DNA of 64,000 nt from Oreohelix idahoensis (taxonomy: Eukaryota > Mollusca > Gastropoda > Stylommatophora > Oreohelicidae): assembly GCA_024509875.1 (NCBI GenBank), contig JAMPIV010018963.1:629001-693000 (forward strand), read 5' to 3'. Position numbers and translations under genes: made by a program. Each line of letters starts with the position of its first letter. Within the stretch, counting starts at the first letter, position 1. Under the pieces are notes generated by a model that searched no databases, was not told the origin of the DNA, and worked only from the letters and a program-made list of their open reading frames with translations. Shown here piece by piece: positions 50,925-62,949 of this stretch.

Positions 50925-51280
50925 CTGTGAGATTTGGACGCATGCCTAAGGTAGAACGGGAAAAACTGCTGGCCGATAGAGAGGAACTCACGTGTACCAG
51001 CTCAAGACGAATTGTCGAACTTCGCTCGCTCACTGATCTCATCAAAGCTGCCTTCAGAGATACATTCAGCAATACTATATTCTTCAAGCATCAGCAGCAA
51101 CAACACCAACAACAGCTTTCTCAACAACAACATTCACAATGTCATCTACATCATCCTTACCAGTTTCCATCTTTGAACATGCCAGGGGCATCTACTCCGT
51201 TTCATATTTCATCACAGTCACTTTCCCCTGTTCAGCAGTCCATGCCTTCGCCTCCAACAATAGCGGCGGCTGAAATTATA
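50925..51280 (+). CDS. nuclear receptor, hinge exon
   Basis: The exon starts by completing Ala and encodes VRFGRMPKVEREKLLADREE, the post-finger extension that most resembles PPARs (IRFGRMP). It continues with RRIVELRSLTDLIKAAFRDT, a Gln/His-rich run (QQQQHQQQLSQQQHSQ) and a Pro/Ser-rich hinge ending PPTIAAAEII. Acceptor GTCCACAG, donor ATA/GTGAGT in phase 0. A SINE-A copy sits immediately upstream in the intron. Confidence 0.9.
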
Positions 51281-52199
51281 GTGAGTACGGTAAAACTTTT
51301 ACTTTCCTGTTTCAGTATCGTTGTAAATTCTTTATTGGTAATGCCAGCATTAACAGACACAGTTTTGTAAAGGTAAAAATCTACGACAAAAGAATGTTAT
51401 TTACATTTTTGCTTAAATTAATTTGCTTTTAATACGTGACATAAGGTATATTGAAACGATATGTCATTCATGCATTAGCTCCAAATCCGTTCTCCGTGTT
51501 CTTTTTGGACTCCCTGTACCTTTCTTACCTGGTGGATTCCAGAACAAGGACAGGTTTGTAATGCTATCTGTGTGCTTCCTCGCCGTCTTTCGTATCCATT
51601 GCTAGCGCCATGTTGATATTCCTTGTTCCACTAGCAATAGTCCAGTTCTTGTCAACAGTTCTGCTTTGGTGATTGTGTCATACTATTTCAATCCTTCTTG
51701 TCTAACACAATCACCCATTTATGAAAGTCTGTAATTCATTGATTGACGTTTTAGTAGATCCCCATGATTCAGATAGGACTGACTTTGACATTTTAGCTAA
51801 ATCTTCTTTTCTGTGTTGGACTTTATTTCTTTTAATTTTCATATATTTCCTAGAGAAAACTCCTGTTGCCTTATATATTCTTATTTAGATATGACTGTCT
51901 GTTCCTCCACTTGATCCACATATTGGTAGTAGCCCCCTTCAATAATAACTTGACTATGGGAATGCGCCCCTGTGGTGATAGTCTTCATCTGCTTTTTTTC
52001 CTGGTGTTACTTTCGGTATGTGTGCACTTTTTTTTTCTCTTCTGCTTCTTGTTGTAGCTTATTTTCACCCAATCTGTGGTCGGGCCGTAGGAAGTGTCAC
52101 GTGAAAGATAATTTATTTTACCATCTTGTCCATAATGTTATTACTCTTTTAATGTTCTGTTTTCCGAGACATTTTGTATTTTCGTTTCTTTCATATTCT

Positions 52200-53665
52200 A
52201 CCTACATTTTTTCACCTTCTCAACCCCACCCGAGGTTGTTTACGCTGGCCAGCTGCGGTCAGCTAACGCTAGACGTAATGTTATCTAAACGCACCTGTTC
52301 GACCAGAGAAACATTTCTCGGGTCCGCTTTAAGTGTTAGAACGAGCCAAGACGGTTTCTGTGAAAGAAACGGTTCGTTAGCGGCGGGTACCCTCTGTGGT
52401 CCCAACAGGGGAATTTCTCTGGTCGCTTTAAAACGTTTGATGACGAGCCGCTGGTACCCTTTTAGGCCTGGGTAACGAGTGTGATCTGTTTCAGGGGAAG
52501 ATAACAAATCGCGGTCAGTCTTTGGGTTTTCGCCCCTTAGACAAGATAGAGCATAATGTTATGCATTTCTCTACCTGGGGAACTTTCGCACGATTTCTTT
52601 TGTCTTACTCTAGATTACGTCTTTCGCCGAACTTCTGTAGGGATACGCAGGCCAGGTCCGGGGGGAGCGTCCCTTGTGATCTATAAGAGTAGACTGGTTT
52701 TAATAGCAAAAGACATTCGTGAATTTCCTGGCCCGAGATAGACCATTATGGAAATAAGGCAAACATTAACACAGAACTAAATGTTTTTCGCCTATTTCTT
52801 GGCATTTTTCGGGTTTCAGGGAGACCGACTCGCGAGAGCAGATTCCAGTCAGGCGAAGAACGAAATATTCTCTTCGATCTAGAGGGTTCTGAATACCGCT
52901 AGCGTCACGAATCGTCACACCCCGTTCCTGAATCAAAACCCCTTTTTGTCAACGCCAAGTTAAGCTCACGCAGTGCAACGGAGCCAACGCTAAATCTGGA
53001 ATCGCCAAACGCAGTAGTAGTTCTCTACTCGCCTATTGGATTACCAGCCAGAGCATTGCGGCTTCCAGAATATCAAACCCGCTCAGCATGCCTATAGCAG
53101 AATTCCATATCACCCGCCTTTTTTGTGCCTAAACGGGGCACTCAGCAAACCACAGCCAAACCAGTTTAAACAGGATTTACAGCCAAGCGGAGCCTTGCGC
53201 CGGATAAGCGCGCCTGGGTCTCTTTGTCCTCAAGTGACTTCTTCTGGTGTATTTCCTGGATACTTAAAACCTCGCACGTATGAGCAGCCATCTATGGACA
53301 GAGTTTCAGCCCCACTCACGCTATAAGGGGAGTCACCAACGTTTAGCACCAACAAAGAAAGTTTTGTAGGCTAGTCCCTCACGAAGGATCTACAAGTAAT
53401 TCACTTCCTGGATCTAGTACGACATTTGGTCCCCGAAAAGCAGACAGGCTGTCGCCCAGTTCAATCAGTTGGTCAGCAGGAGATAAACAGCGTCCCCCAG
53501 CCCAACTCGCGCCAGTAGGGGGGGGGGGGGGGTCACCAACGATAGCGCCTATACAGTGATGTTATTCAGGTTAATTCCATCACCGATGGAGGATATATAC
53601 GAAAACACCACTTACTGGAGTTACTTCAGCTGGTCCCCGAAAACCGAAGGACTGTCACTCGATTA
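52200..53665. other. GC-richer intronic block with a diverged internal duplication
   Basis: This part of the intron is clearly richer in G and C than its surroundings. Two related segments (53327-53460 and 53516-53662) both start GGGGAGTCACCAACG or GGGGGGTCACCAACG and both contain TGGTCCCCGAAAA followed by a GACTGTC- or GGCTGTCGC-like stretch. No frame is recognisable. It may be an old mobile-element insertion of unknown type. The rest of the 51281-54641 intron holds nothing I can name. Confidence 0.5.
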
Positions 53666-54641
53666 TTTATCTCTTTGTGTTCTACAGGTTTTATGAATGG
53701 TGATCTGTGTGTGTGGTTGTTGGTGTATATGATTATTGATGAATATTTGATTATTGATGTAATTTTATGTTGTTGTGATGATATGCATTATTTTCATGCT
53801 TTTCTTCTTTAATAAATTTTACACATTTATTAATGCGCTGTTCACGACCTTTCCATCCATATTTGTATTTTTAGCTCTTTACTATAATCTCTATGTATGA
53901 TAAGAGAAAAGAGAGAGAGCAGGAGATGCTTAGACAGACATAAGTGAGTTGAGGCTTGGAGAGAGAGATCATTTTGATAAATCTTCTTCCAGGTTGTCTC
54001 AAGTCCATCTCCTATTTACACCTTTCTGTGTGTGTAATCTATAACTCTGTCAGTCCACTATCCCTTGTCGATTTCACTACTGTTGTCCACCTCGACAAAT
54101 ACTCTACACTCTAACTCAACCACGACAGGAAGCATTGCCACTTGGTGCGGATTGGCAGCTTCATCAGGTTGCTGGATTTATGCCCAAAACCTTCATGTCG
54201 CTCTTGCACAAATCTTTTAACCTCAGCTTAGTAACCTCTTTTAACACACATTAAGAAAACTAGTTATAGAGTAGCAGGCAGTTCTTGTTTGTGGAATCCG
54301 AAAAAACGGAAAAAAAGGAGACAAAAAAAAAACTGTCGGAGAGGAGTAATCAACATAGGCCCATGAAAAAAATATTTTAAAAAAAACACATAAAATTAAC
54401 CGAAAGGATAGTGCAAATCACAAATGCTCGGTAAGAACTAATTGAAGGTTTATGCCTCACACTAAAGGCGTTGATAATTCTGAATTTTCGATTTCCTTGA
54501 ACTCAGATAACCATTAATATGTTTCACGTCTTCTGTATTAACAAGCTTAACTCCCTTAGTTAAGCGTTAACTTCCCTTATGACAAAAATTTACTTCCCCT
54601 GTGCAACGCAGTTAAAAGTTAATTATGTTCTGTCTGTTTAG

Positions 54642-54848
54642 CTCACAGAGCCACCAGAAGTCCTCGATACCCTGACTAGTGACCAGTTCTTCTCACGAGG
54701 CATTTTCAGTCGTTTTCAGGAATTGGCACTTCCTGTGATGGAAGGCAGTGTCCGCTTTGCAAAAAAAATTCCCGGTTTCACCTCTCTTGCCATGAGAGAC
54801 CAGATCATACTAATGAAGCGAAACGGATTTATGGTCGTACATCTAGCT
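54642..54848 (+). CDS. nuclear receptor, ligand-binding domain exon 1
   Basis: The 69-codon exon encodes a linker (EPPEVLDTLTSDQFFSRGIF) and helices 3-5 of the ligand-binding domain (VRFAKKIPGFTSLAMRDQII, then LMKRNGFMVVHLA), containing the FAKxxPGFxxLxxxDQ family signature. It forms part of the ligand pocket and coactivator groove. The acceptor is CTGTTTAG and the donor GCT/GTAAGT, both phase 0. Confidence 0.95.
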
Positions 54849-55324
54849 GTAAGTATGATGTACTCACTCCATACACAAATTCCCTATAATGTTGCTATCC
54901 CCAGATAATTAACAAATGAGATTTTTTCTTAATCTAATAATACAATTATATTGTGTTAGCATATGAGATCACATTGCGTTATAAAAATATTACAACATTC
55001 GCTGACTAACAAATACAGAGTATAACAAAAATAGTTGGTGCAGTATTTCCTGTTATGGAATAAAATATTGGAGACCGTTATTATTCATATTTTTTTTTTA
55101 ATTTGAAATACTTTATAAGCAACGAAGCTGAACCACTAACATTTCTGATAATTTTCTCATTTAGGTTTTTTCCTCTGGCAAAAAAAATAATAAATAAAGT
55201 TGCTTCCATGAAAATTGCGCACACTTGTAAAGTGTACCACCAAAGAACTGTAAATAGTAATGGGTACTGAAGTTCGTACATTTTGCAAGCAAATCATTAA
55301 TTACATAAATTGTATAATTTTCAG

Positions 55325-55523
55325 CTTCATTCACTGGTTACGCCAAACTTTATACAACTGGATACACCAAATGGAGGTTTGAGAATAAGAAGGAATTCAT
55401 TCTATATCTGTGAACAAATGGCGTGGTTGCTAGGACACACAATGGCTGTTATGGACAAAGTCAACACATTTGACCTCACTACTGGCGAGATGGCGCTGTT
55501 TTCATCAGTGCTTCTGACGCAAG
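55325..55523 (+). CDS. nuclear receptor, ligand-binding domain exon 2
   Basis: It encodes the middle of the ligand-binding domain (LDTPNGGLRIRRNSFYICEQ; HTMAVMDKVNTFDLTTGEMA; LFSSVLLTQ), corresponding to helices 6-8. Acceptor ATTTTCAG, donor G/GTAAGT in phase 1, matching the next exon. Confidence 0.95.
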
Positions 55524-55794
55524 GTAAGTGAAAACACTCTTGGGTTGAAAACAACATAACTTTTTTTTTTGTTCGAAAGAGCTCGAAACAGGTGTAGGTT
55601 AATGTAAGCTTATTGTTAGAGGTTATTTTTTATTATTTTATTTGAAAAAGCTCAAAACAGGGTTGGGTTAGCGTTAGAGGTTATTTTTAATGAGTCGAAG
55701 CGACACGGTAGGCGTATCAAAAAATAAATAAATATTACACACATAAAGGTATGTTTCAGGCACTTGTGAGAAATAAAGCAATCTTGTAGAAAAC

Positions 55795-55960
55795 TAGATA
55801 ACAGAAAAACAACAGAAATAAGTAGCTTACCGGAGAATCGAACCCAGGACCTTCCGAACGGCACCACCGCCTAGCTACGGAAGTGAATCACACAATCCTC
55901 CCTGCCAACTAGGCACCACCTGGACTTATCAATAGTCACTTGAACAACGTGGCAGTCTGT
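55795..55960 (-). mobile_element. tRNA-derived SINE-like repeat (family C), copy 2
   Basis: On the minus strand TAGCTAGGCGGTGGTGCCGT and CCTGGGTTCGATTCTCC give A- and B-box-like blocks matching the copy at 6360-6545, with the same TAAGTAGCTTACCGG-type edge. It lies in the intron between ligand-binding exons. Confidence 0.65.
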
Positions 55961-56083
55961 GTCTACTAGTTTTAACGTCTACCCCAATTGAATACCAGAC
56001 CACAAGGTCTTCACTTTGTAGTTAAAATTATGCATTCTTCGCTTCAATCGTTAAAATTATATTTTCTTCACTTTACTTTTCAG

Positions 56084-56184
56084 ACTGTCAGGGTCTTTCT
56101 GCACCTCGGCAAGTAGAGGAACTACAAGCTAACTTGATAGAAGCCTTGCGTCTGGAGCTGAAACATAACCATCCAAAAGAGAAG
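56084..56184 (+). CDS. nuclear receptor, ligand-binding domain exon 3
   Basis: It encodes DCQGLSAPRQVEELQANLIE and ALRLELKHNHPKEK, corresponding to helices 9-10, the dimerisation side. This closely follows the PPAR pattern (PGL...VEDIQ..LL.ALELQLK.NHP). Acceptor CTTTTCAG, donor AAG/GTCAGA in phase 0. Confidence 0.95.
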
Positions 56185-57171
56185 GTCAGAAGATACATTC
56201 TACATCCTAAACATTTGGCAAGGAATGAAAACAAAGAAACAAGAAGGGAAATCAAATATGCGCATTAAGGAAGGATGAATGACCAGAAAATTACATAAAT
56301 AAATGAATACATACATTCACAAAGGGGCAATAACTGTGATTTGATTTTGAAACGAAAAGAAGAGCATATTAACAGACCACAATATAAATTGCGGAAAAAC
56401 AACAAGGGGCAGAGAAACTTTTAAAACGTGCAATAGAGAAGAACTGGGGACATTTAAATAAAAGATGAGAGGAGACTCAAGAAACTGAGCTTTCATTAAA
56501 ACTGGAAAAATAGACAGAAAGCAAATTATTGAAAGGGGAAGCACTATTCAGAAAATGAAATTATTAAAAGGGGGAAACAATTTTCAGAAAAGGAAATATT
56601 TAAGAGGGGAGACAATATTTGTAAAAGAAAATTATTGACAGAGGAAACAATATTCAGTAAGAACATAAGATACTGATTGTTGGAGATTTACTACATATAA
56701 GTGCTTAAAATTCAAAGTAAAGGTAATTTTCCTTGATATATGTACGATATTTATTTTCTTTTTTTTTTTAAATTAAAAACTACCTAGTCATTCTTCTATT
56801 GCGTAGAGGTTTTTTTGTTAAATAAAGACTTGATTACTGATTTAAAATTCTGTATTAATACGTGTATGTATTATTGCGATTTTATATTTTGTCTTGCCCA
56901 ACCTTCTCAGCCATTTAGCTAAGATCAAAGTGTAGGCACCAATCAAAGCCAAGAGCAAGATCAAATAATTTTTACACAATATAAATCAATAAACCTTCTA
57001 CTTCACCCCCGAAAGGGGTAATAAAATTGTTTTTTTTAATGTATTTTGGCTTGAAAGTGTACCCAGATTTTTTCACACTTTATAGACAACAATACGGTAT
57101 TTTTAAAAAAAGGATTTTTAAAGTTTAAGAAAAAAAAAAAAAAGCTGAAAATAATTAAGAAGAAATAAAAG

Positions 57172-57405
57172 CCAGGTGGCAGAATGATCACAGAACTTGT
57201 TTCTCAAAACTAGGCTGCATCATGTTCAGTTTACACAGCTGTAAAAATGGGTACCTGACTCTTCAGTTAGGGAAGGTAAAGGCATTGAGGAAGGGAAATG
57301 GTCACCCTACCTTATAAAACTGAATCCTAGTTAAGTTAAAATCTCTAACACTTTACTTCACTACGGCAGTATGCGTTATGTTAATTATCTTTACCTTACA
57401 CACAA
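57172..57405 (+). mobile_element. tRNA-derived SINE, family A, copy 5 (old)
   Basis: The body is preserved (ACACAGCTGTAAAAATGGGT, TTCAGTTAGGGAAGGTAAAG, CTACGGCAGTATGCGTTATG) but the tRNA-like head is strongly diverged. Same orientation as the others. Confidence 0.72.
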
Positions 57406-57800
57406 CCAACAACAAATAAAAGATTCCATAACTGAACAGAAAATATCTGGTAGTTGAAACAGGGAGTCACAACTTCTATTTCCTCCATGTAGTGAACGTA
57501 TAGATCCATAGAAGATATGCAGGGTGTATTAAGCACCGTACACAATATAACTGCCATCAATGGTACCTATACCTTGTAGCGGTATGGCAGCTTGCGTACC
57601 CTGACAATCCCCAGAGCTATGCCAGTGGGAGTTTTACTCCTGGTAGGTTCAACCAAGCTGGACTGGTCTGTGTGGGTAGGGGTCAGACAAAAGCTGGTAC
57701 CCTGGTCCTCCAGGTTGGGGGTTTTAGCATAGGGCTGACACCCCTGTCTATGTAAAAAAAAAATAATGAAGTTACGGAAACAACATCAAATGAACAAACT

Positions 57801-58841
57801 TTGCTGCGGGATGGACATTCGGAGTCTGTGGCTCGTATGACTGTCAGTGGTGAAAGCCGAAAGGAAGCCACTGACATGAAAACGGATGTCCTGACCGCAA
57901 GACAGGATACAAGAATAGGATTTTGGAATGTCAGGACAATGTACGAGACAGGTAAACTAAGACAGGTCACGGCAGAAATGAGAAACTATAGGTTACACAT
58001 CCTGGGGATAAGTGAGAGCAGATGGACAGGGGCAGGAAAAGTTAAAACAGCAACAGGAGAAACAGTACTTTACTCTGGAAGAGAGGATGGACAGCACAGT
58101 GAAGGCGTAGCCATTATTCTACAGAAAGGGATAGAAAGGACATTACTGGAATGGAAACCCATCAACAACAGACTGATACGATTGAGATTGAGAGGGAGAT
58201 TCACCAACACTACAATAATACAATGCTACGCACCAACGAATGATAGCGATGAGGAGGTCAAGGATGAATTCTATCAACAACTGCAGAAAGAAATGGAAGA
58301 CACCCCTAGATATGATCTTGTTATAGTAATGGGAGACCTCAATGCGAAAGTTGGTACACACAATACATATAATGAAAAAACAATGGGGAAATGTGGCAGC
58401 GGAACAGCAAACGAAAATGGGGATAAGCTAATAAGTTTCTGTAGCATTAACAACCTGGTCATTGGAGGAACACTTTTCCCACATAAGGAAATTCACAAGT
58501 TAACATGGGAATCACCAAATGGTCGGGACAGAAACCAGATAGACCACATCATGGTTAACGGCAGATGGAGACATGCATTACAAGATGTGAAGGTAAGAAG
58601 AGGTGCAGATGTGGGAAGTGATCACCATTTAGTAGTAGCAAAACTGAAAGTGAAACTAAGAAGGGCTAGACCAACTGTAACTACACAGAAAAGGTTTGAC
58701 ATCAGCAAATTGAAGGACCCCCTTACCAGAAAAGCTTTTGCGGCCGACATTAAGAAACGATATCAATTTGCCAAAAGCCAGGAAAAGACATTGACTGATG
58801 ATATAGACCAGAAATTTCAACACCATTTCAACAATATATAA
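57801..58841 (+). pseudogene. RTE endonuclease domain
   Basis: The frame carries an AP-endonuclease-type domain. IGFWNVRTMYETGKL opens the fold, LGISESRWTG holds the catalytic Glu, QCYAPTNDS and VIVMGDLNAKVG the middle, RNQIDHIMVN and GSDHHLVVAKL the terminal catalytic motifs. It nicks target DNA for priming. The frame ends at a stop after a one- or two-base shift near 58830; coding continues in another frame from about 58836. Confidence 0.92.
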
Positions 58842-58923
58842 GGAAAGTAGCAAATCATGCTTAGGATTCCAGGAAAGGAAGAAGCAAGACTGGATAACAC
58901 CAGAAACACTAAACACCATAAAG

Positions 58924-60832
58924 ATGAGAAAGGAAATGAAAAGAAAGAAAACAGAAGCGAAGTCCCCCAGGTTAAAGCAACTATATAGCGAACAGTACAG
59001 CCAGCTGGACAGGGAAGTTAAATGCCAAACCCGAGCCAACAAAAGGAATTTCCTAGACGATCTTGCAAAACAGGCAGAAGAGGCAGCACTGAGAAATGAA
59101 CAAAGCACAGTATACAAAATAACTAAATTCATCAGCGGAAAACAAGGTGCAAACAATATTACATTAGTAAGAGATAAGCAAGGAAATCTCATCAAGACAG
59201 CAGAGGGACAGGAAACAAGATGGGCAGAGCACTTCAGAGAAACGCTGAACAAGGAAATACCAGAGACACAATTGAATGTTCCTGAGGCTGAAAACGATCT
59301 AGATGTAAATACAGACATTACACGAAAAGAAGAAATCATCACAGCAATCAAAGGGTTAAAGAACGGTAAAGCTCCGGGCCATGATAACTTAAATTCAGAG
59401 CTATTTAAGACAGACCCTGAGCTAGCAGCAGAACTATTAGAACCACTATTTGCATGAGTGTGGAAAACGGGGACAACACCAAAAGAGTGGAAGAAAGGAA
59501 TAATTGTCAAATTGCCCAAGAAGGGAGATCTTGCAGACTGCAATAATTGGAGAGGAATCACTCTTCTCTCAGTTCCCAGCAAAATACTAGGCAGGATAAT
59601 TATACAGAGAATTTCAAAGGCAGTAGACTACAAACTGAGGAAAGAACAAGCAGGATTTAGAAAGAACAGAAGATGTGTAGACCATATATTCACTCTCAGG
59701 AACATTATAGAGCAGTGCTCAGAATGGCAAAGACAGCTTTACATAAATTTTGTTGATTTTGAAAAGGCTTTTGACAGCATACATAGGGACAGTTTATGGA
59801 AAATACTGAGGGCTTATGGAATCCCAAGCGGCATAGTGTCAATCATAAAAAGCCTCTATGCCAACTTTACGTGTAGTGTTGGGCAGAGCAACCTAACCTT
59901 CGAGGTGAAGACAGGAGTACGACAGGGATGCCCCTTATCAACCACTCTATTTTTTAACAGTCATAGACTGGGTGATGCGCCAGACAACAGAGGGCAGTCC
60001 AAGAGGAATAAGATGGACTACATTCTCTACATTGGAAGATCTGGAATATGCAGATGACATTGCACTGCTGGCACATTCACATCAACACATCCAGGAAAAA
60101 ACGGATAGACTTAATAAAATTAGCCAGCAGGTGGGCTTGAACATCAATCTAAAGAAGTCTGAGGTCATGACGCTCAATGTGAGCAACCCTGAGCCCATAT
60201 CAGTAAGGAATCAGCAACTGGTACAGACAGATACCTTCACATACCTGGGAGGCATGGTGGCACCAGACGGTGGGGCAGGCAAAGACATCAACATCAGAAT
60301 GAATAAGGCAAGAACAGCCTTCTTTAGCCTAAATAACATCTGGAGGTCCTCCCAGTACAGCACAAGCACAAAATTAAGATTATACCAGAGTTGCGTGCTT
60401 TCTGTGCTTCTCTGTGGTGCGGAGTGCTGGAGAGTCACAGAGAAGGAAATGTCGAAATTGTCCTCTTTTCACACAGCATGCCTAGGAAGAATTCACCGCA
60501 TCTTTTGGCCGAATACCATCACCAACCAAGATCTGCTTACTCGTAGCAAGCAAGAGGACATGCACACCATCATAGCTGGCAGACGCTGGAGCTGGGTTGG
60601 TCATGTCCTCAGAAGAGACCACGATGCCATCACAAGAACAGCTATGTTTTGGACCCCTGGGGAAGGGCGAAAGAGAGGCCGACCGGAGACAGCTTGGCGG
60701 GGGACTGTGGAGGCTGGGATGCAGGGGGTGGACCAGAGTTGGGGCACTGTGCGAGGGATGGCCGCCGACCGTGCAAAGTGGAATCAATTTGTTGTTGCCC
60801 TACAAGACGCCACTAGGCATGATGGCCACTGA
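58924..60832 (+). pseudogene. RTE reverse transcriptase, broken by a stop and a frameshift
   Basis: The protein copies the element RNA at the nicked target. The frame before 59455 covers ALKNGKAPGHDNLNSEL-type sequence. An in-frame TGA at 59455-59457 follows, then LPKKGDLADCNNWRGITLLS, EQAGFRKNRRCVDHIF, FVDFEKAFDSIHRD with the first catalytic Asp, and GVRQGCPLS. A one-base change in a T-run near 59950 shifts the frame; the other frame contains LEYADDIALLA with the catalytic Asp pair and the C-terminal region (TFTYLGGMVAPDGGAG; GAECWRVTEKEMSKL; GRKRGRPETAW). Confidence 0.92.
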
Positions 60833-61681
60833 CTGCTTTGACGGTCGGTGGTTAAGGATCGAAGAAGAAGACACAATATAAATAAACCAAGATACTCCAA
60901 TCTTTATGCTCTTCACAAAAATATACAAGACTGTTTTATATAACAAGACAAAAGCACACCAGTGTTTGTTCAAATAAGCCTTCATCAGAGAACACACAAA
61001 AACATTAAAACTTCCCAATTAAAATGAGTCTATGAAAATCTCACAAAAGATTAAGCAAAGAAGAGTTCTAGAAGAGGAAAATCTAGACACATTGGTAAAA
61101 ACAACTAAAATTTGTATGAAAGATGTATAGTCCACAGGATGATGATAATGAGAGAAAAAAATAAATGAGAAAAGAATTCTGGTCAGAGAATTAAGAGAAA
61201 ATCTGAAAGAAAGGAAAAGTAAAAACAACCAAGAACAGTTGAAAGAGAATACGAAAGGTATTTTTTCCAGAAATGCTACAAGTAACATTCCTTTAAAAAC
61301 TTTATGGAGATACAAATAGTCTCAAGCTTACCTCTGCTTTCTTTGAATATATTCAAGTCGACCTCTGAGAGTGTATGAAGAAGAACGAACGAACGAACTT
61401 TATTTTCAAAGGGTTGAGAATTGGGCATGCAGGCCCATCTGACATTCTGCCCTTCCTTTCTCTCGAAGAAAAAATATAAGAAGAGGAAAGGAATAACTAT
61501 AGGTTTTTAAAAAAGAGGAGAACAAAGAGAACAAATATTTTTTTTTTAATTGAAAATCATTATTGGAATTAAGGGATGGGCTAAAATAGAAGAATAACAT
61601 GGAAAATAGTATAAATTAGATATTTATGACAAATACGAGAATTATGTTCCATAATTAACATTTTGGTCTGATTTTTTTTAG

Positions 61682-61891
61682 GTTATGCTGGCCAAACTTC
61701 TCATGCTTGTGCCAGACCTTTGCCAGATTGTAGAGCAGTTCAGTGATAATCTCAGAGGGCATGTGTTTGATGCCACGCCTGATTTCTGTCATGTAATGCC
61801 GCTTCTGAAGGAGATCTTTGACCTTGATAACCCCCAGTCATCTGCCACATCACATTGCCCATCAACATCATCACTTTCAACATCTTCATAG
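61682..61891 (+). CDS. nuclear receptor, last coding exon with AF-2 helix
   Basis: It encodes VMLAKLLMLVPDLCQIVEQF (helix 10/11), then CHVMPLLKEIFDLD, whose LLKEIF is the AF-2 coactivator helix, and a Ser/Thr-rich tail ending at TAG 61889-61891. The acceptor is TTTTTTTAG. The 5.5-kb intron before it contains the full-length RTE LINE. Subfamily: NR1 is clear; PPAR-like (NR1C) is my best reading from the hinge, helix 9-10 and AF-2 segments, while E75/E78/Rev-erb-type NR1 members fit less well. Confidence 0.93.
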   Translation, partial: VMLAKLLMLVPDLCQIVEQFSDNLRGHVFDATPDFCHVMPLLKEIFDLDNPQSSATSHCPSTSSLSTSS

Positions 61892-62949
61892 TGAAAGCTC
61901 TTAATCACAAAGTGTTATATAAATAAATTGTTTCTGTTCTCAAGTCTGTTCCCGATGTACCTTACAAATAAGCCTATCATTACTGTGTTATTTGATATAT
62001 GTGATATAAAATTGTTTTAAAACATACCATTTTGTTATCTGTGCTTTGAAACACCAAAGATGTGTGCTATCAACAAGACAAAATAATGAATTCATATCCA
62101 GTTAAGATGTGTTCAAAACTGACACAGGTGCAGCATTACTATTGTATATATGTTATTCAATCAGTCAATCAATCAATAACTTTTAGCTCTCAAAGGAGTA
62201 TTAGCCTTCAACAAACACATGCCAAGTTCTCCTGTTGTTTGCCATTAGCTCAAGGACTAAACTTATCTTCCTTATCATTTTCAGTCTCCAGTTTTCATCT
62301 GCATGTACCACTTCTTCTTTTACCTACACCACATACACCATGGTATGATATTTGTCATTGGACATTCTTTGCAATCATAAAGTTTAAATTCTCTCTCTCC
62401 CACAAGCAGTAATGTGGTGCATCGCTCTACCAAGGGCCTCCTGGCATGGCCATTTGGTTCCATTTGTCCATACTTTGCTGGTCACAAAACAAACAAAGTT
62501 GTTACATTTAAGACAACATTTCAGTACAGGTTTATATGCTTTTATCCAAAATCCTCAGGGGACAGCTGTGTTTTGGAAACCAGATTTATTTTCAATTTTC
62601 ATATGTCACCCAAATCACATTGGACAAGTAGCCAAATCGCCAACAGTGTGATAAATAAATAGCCCAAAAACTTCCCAAAAATGTCAGAAATTGTCATAAT
62701 TGTGATACAAAAGTAGCCCAGAGAAACTTTTGATGTTCACAATACTTTGGTTTTTGGGTGTTCGGATGAAAGAGATAAACCTGTATATTCTACGGCCAGT
62801 TTACAATTTTTTGTATAAATATATGTTTGATGCTTGTTTTGAAGAAACCTCCTGTGCTGAAAATTGACTATCATTTTGGTGCCTAGGTAAAACCTGAAAA
62901 GTGAGTGGGACAGAAAGAGTTAATTAACCAATCACCCTTTGTACATTTA
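61892..62949. other. 3' untranslated and flanking region, no second gene seen
   Basis: It contains AATAAA signals and otherwise AT-rich sequence. Small frames at 62062-62662 have no recognisable domain. Confidence 0.55.
61922..61927 (+). promoter_or_regulatory. polyadenylation signal of the nuclear receptor gene
   Basis: AATAAA lies 30 bases after the stop codon. Further AATAAA-type motifs occur downstream (for example near 62650), so longer 3' ends are possible. Confidence 0.65.

Larger units (their letters stand above)
57550..60870 (+). mobile_element. full-length RTE-type LINE in a receptor intron
   Basis: The 3321-bp element is flanked by perfect 10-bp repeats ACACAATATA (57540-57549 and 60871-60880). 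It has a 5' leader with CAAGCTGGACTGGTC and TGGTCCTCCAGGTTGGGGGT, an endonuclease, a reverse transcriptase, a short 3' UTR and a GAAGAAGAAG tail. Layout and length fit the RTE clade (RTE-X or BovB-related not resolved). It lies in the sense direction in the last receptor intron and has at least three disabling changes. Confidence 0.92.

Noticed and set aside
58656..59582. 308-residue minus-strand frame opposite the RTE LINE
   Set aside because: It is antisense to the endonuclease and reverse transcriptase. Its hydrophobic composition follows from the Lys/Glu-rich coding on the other strand.
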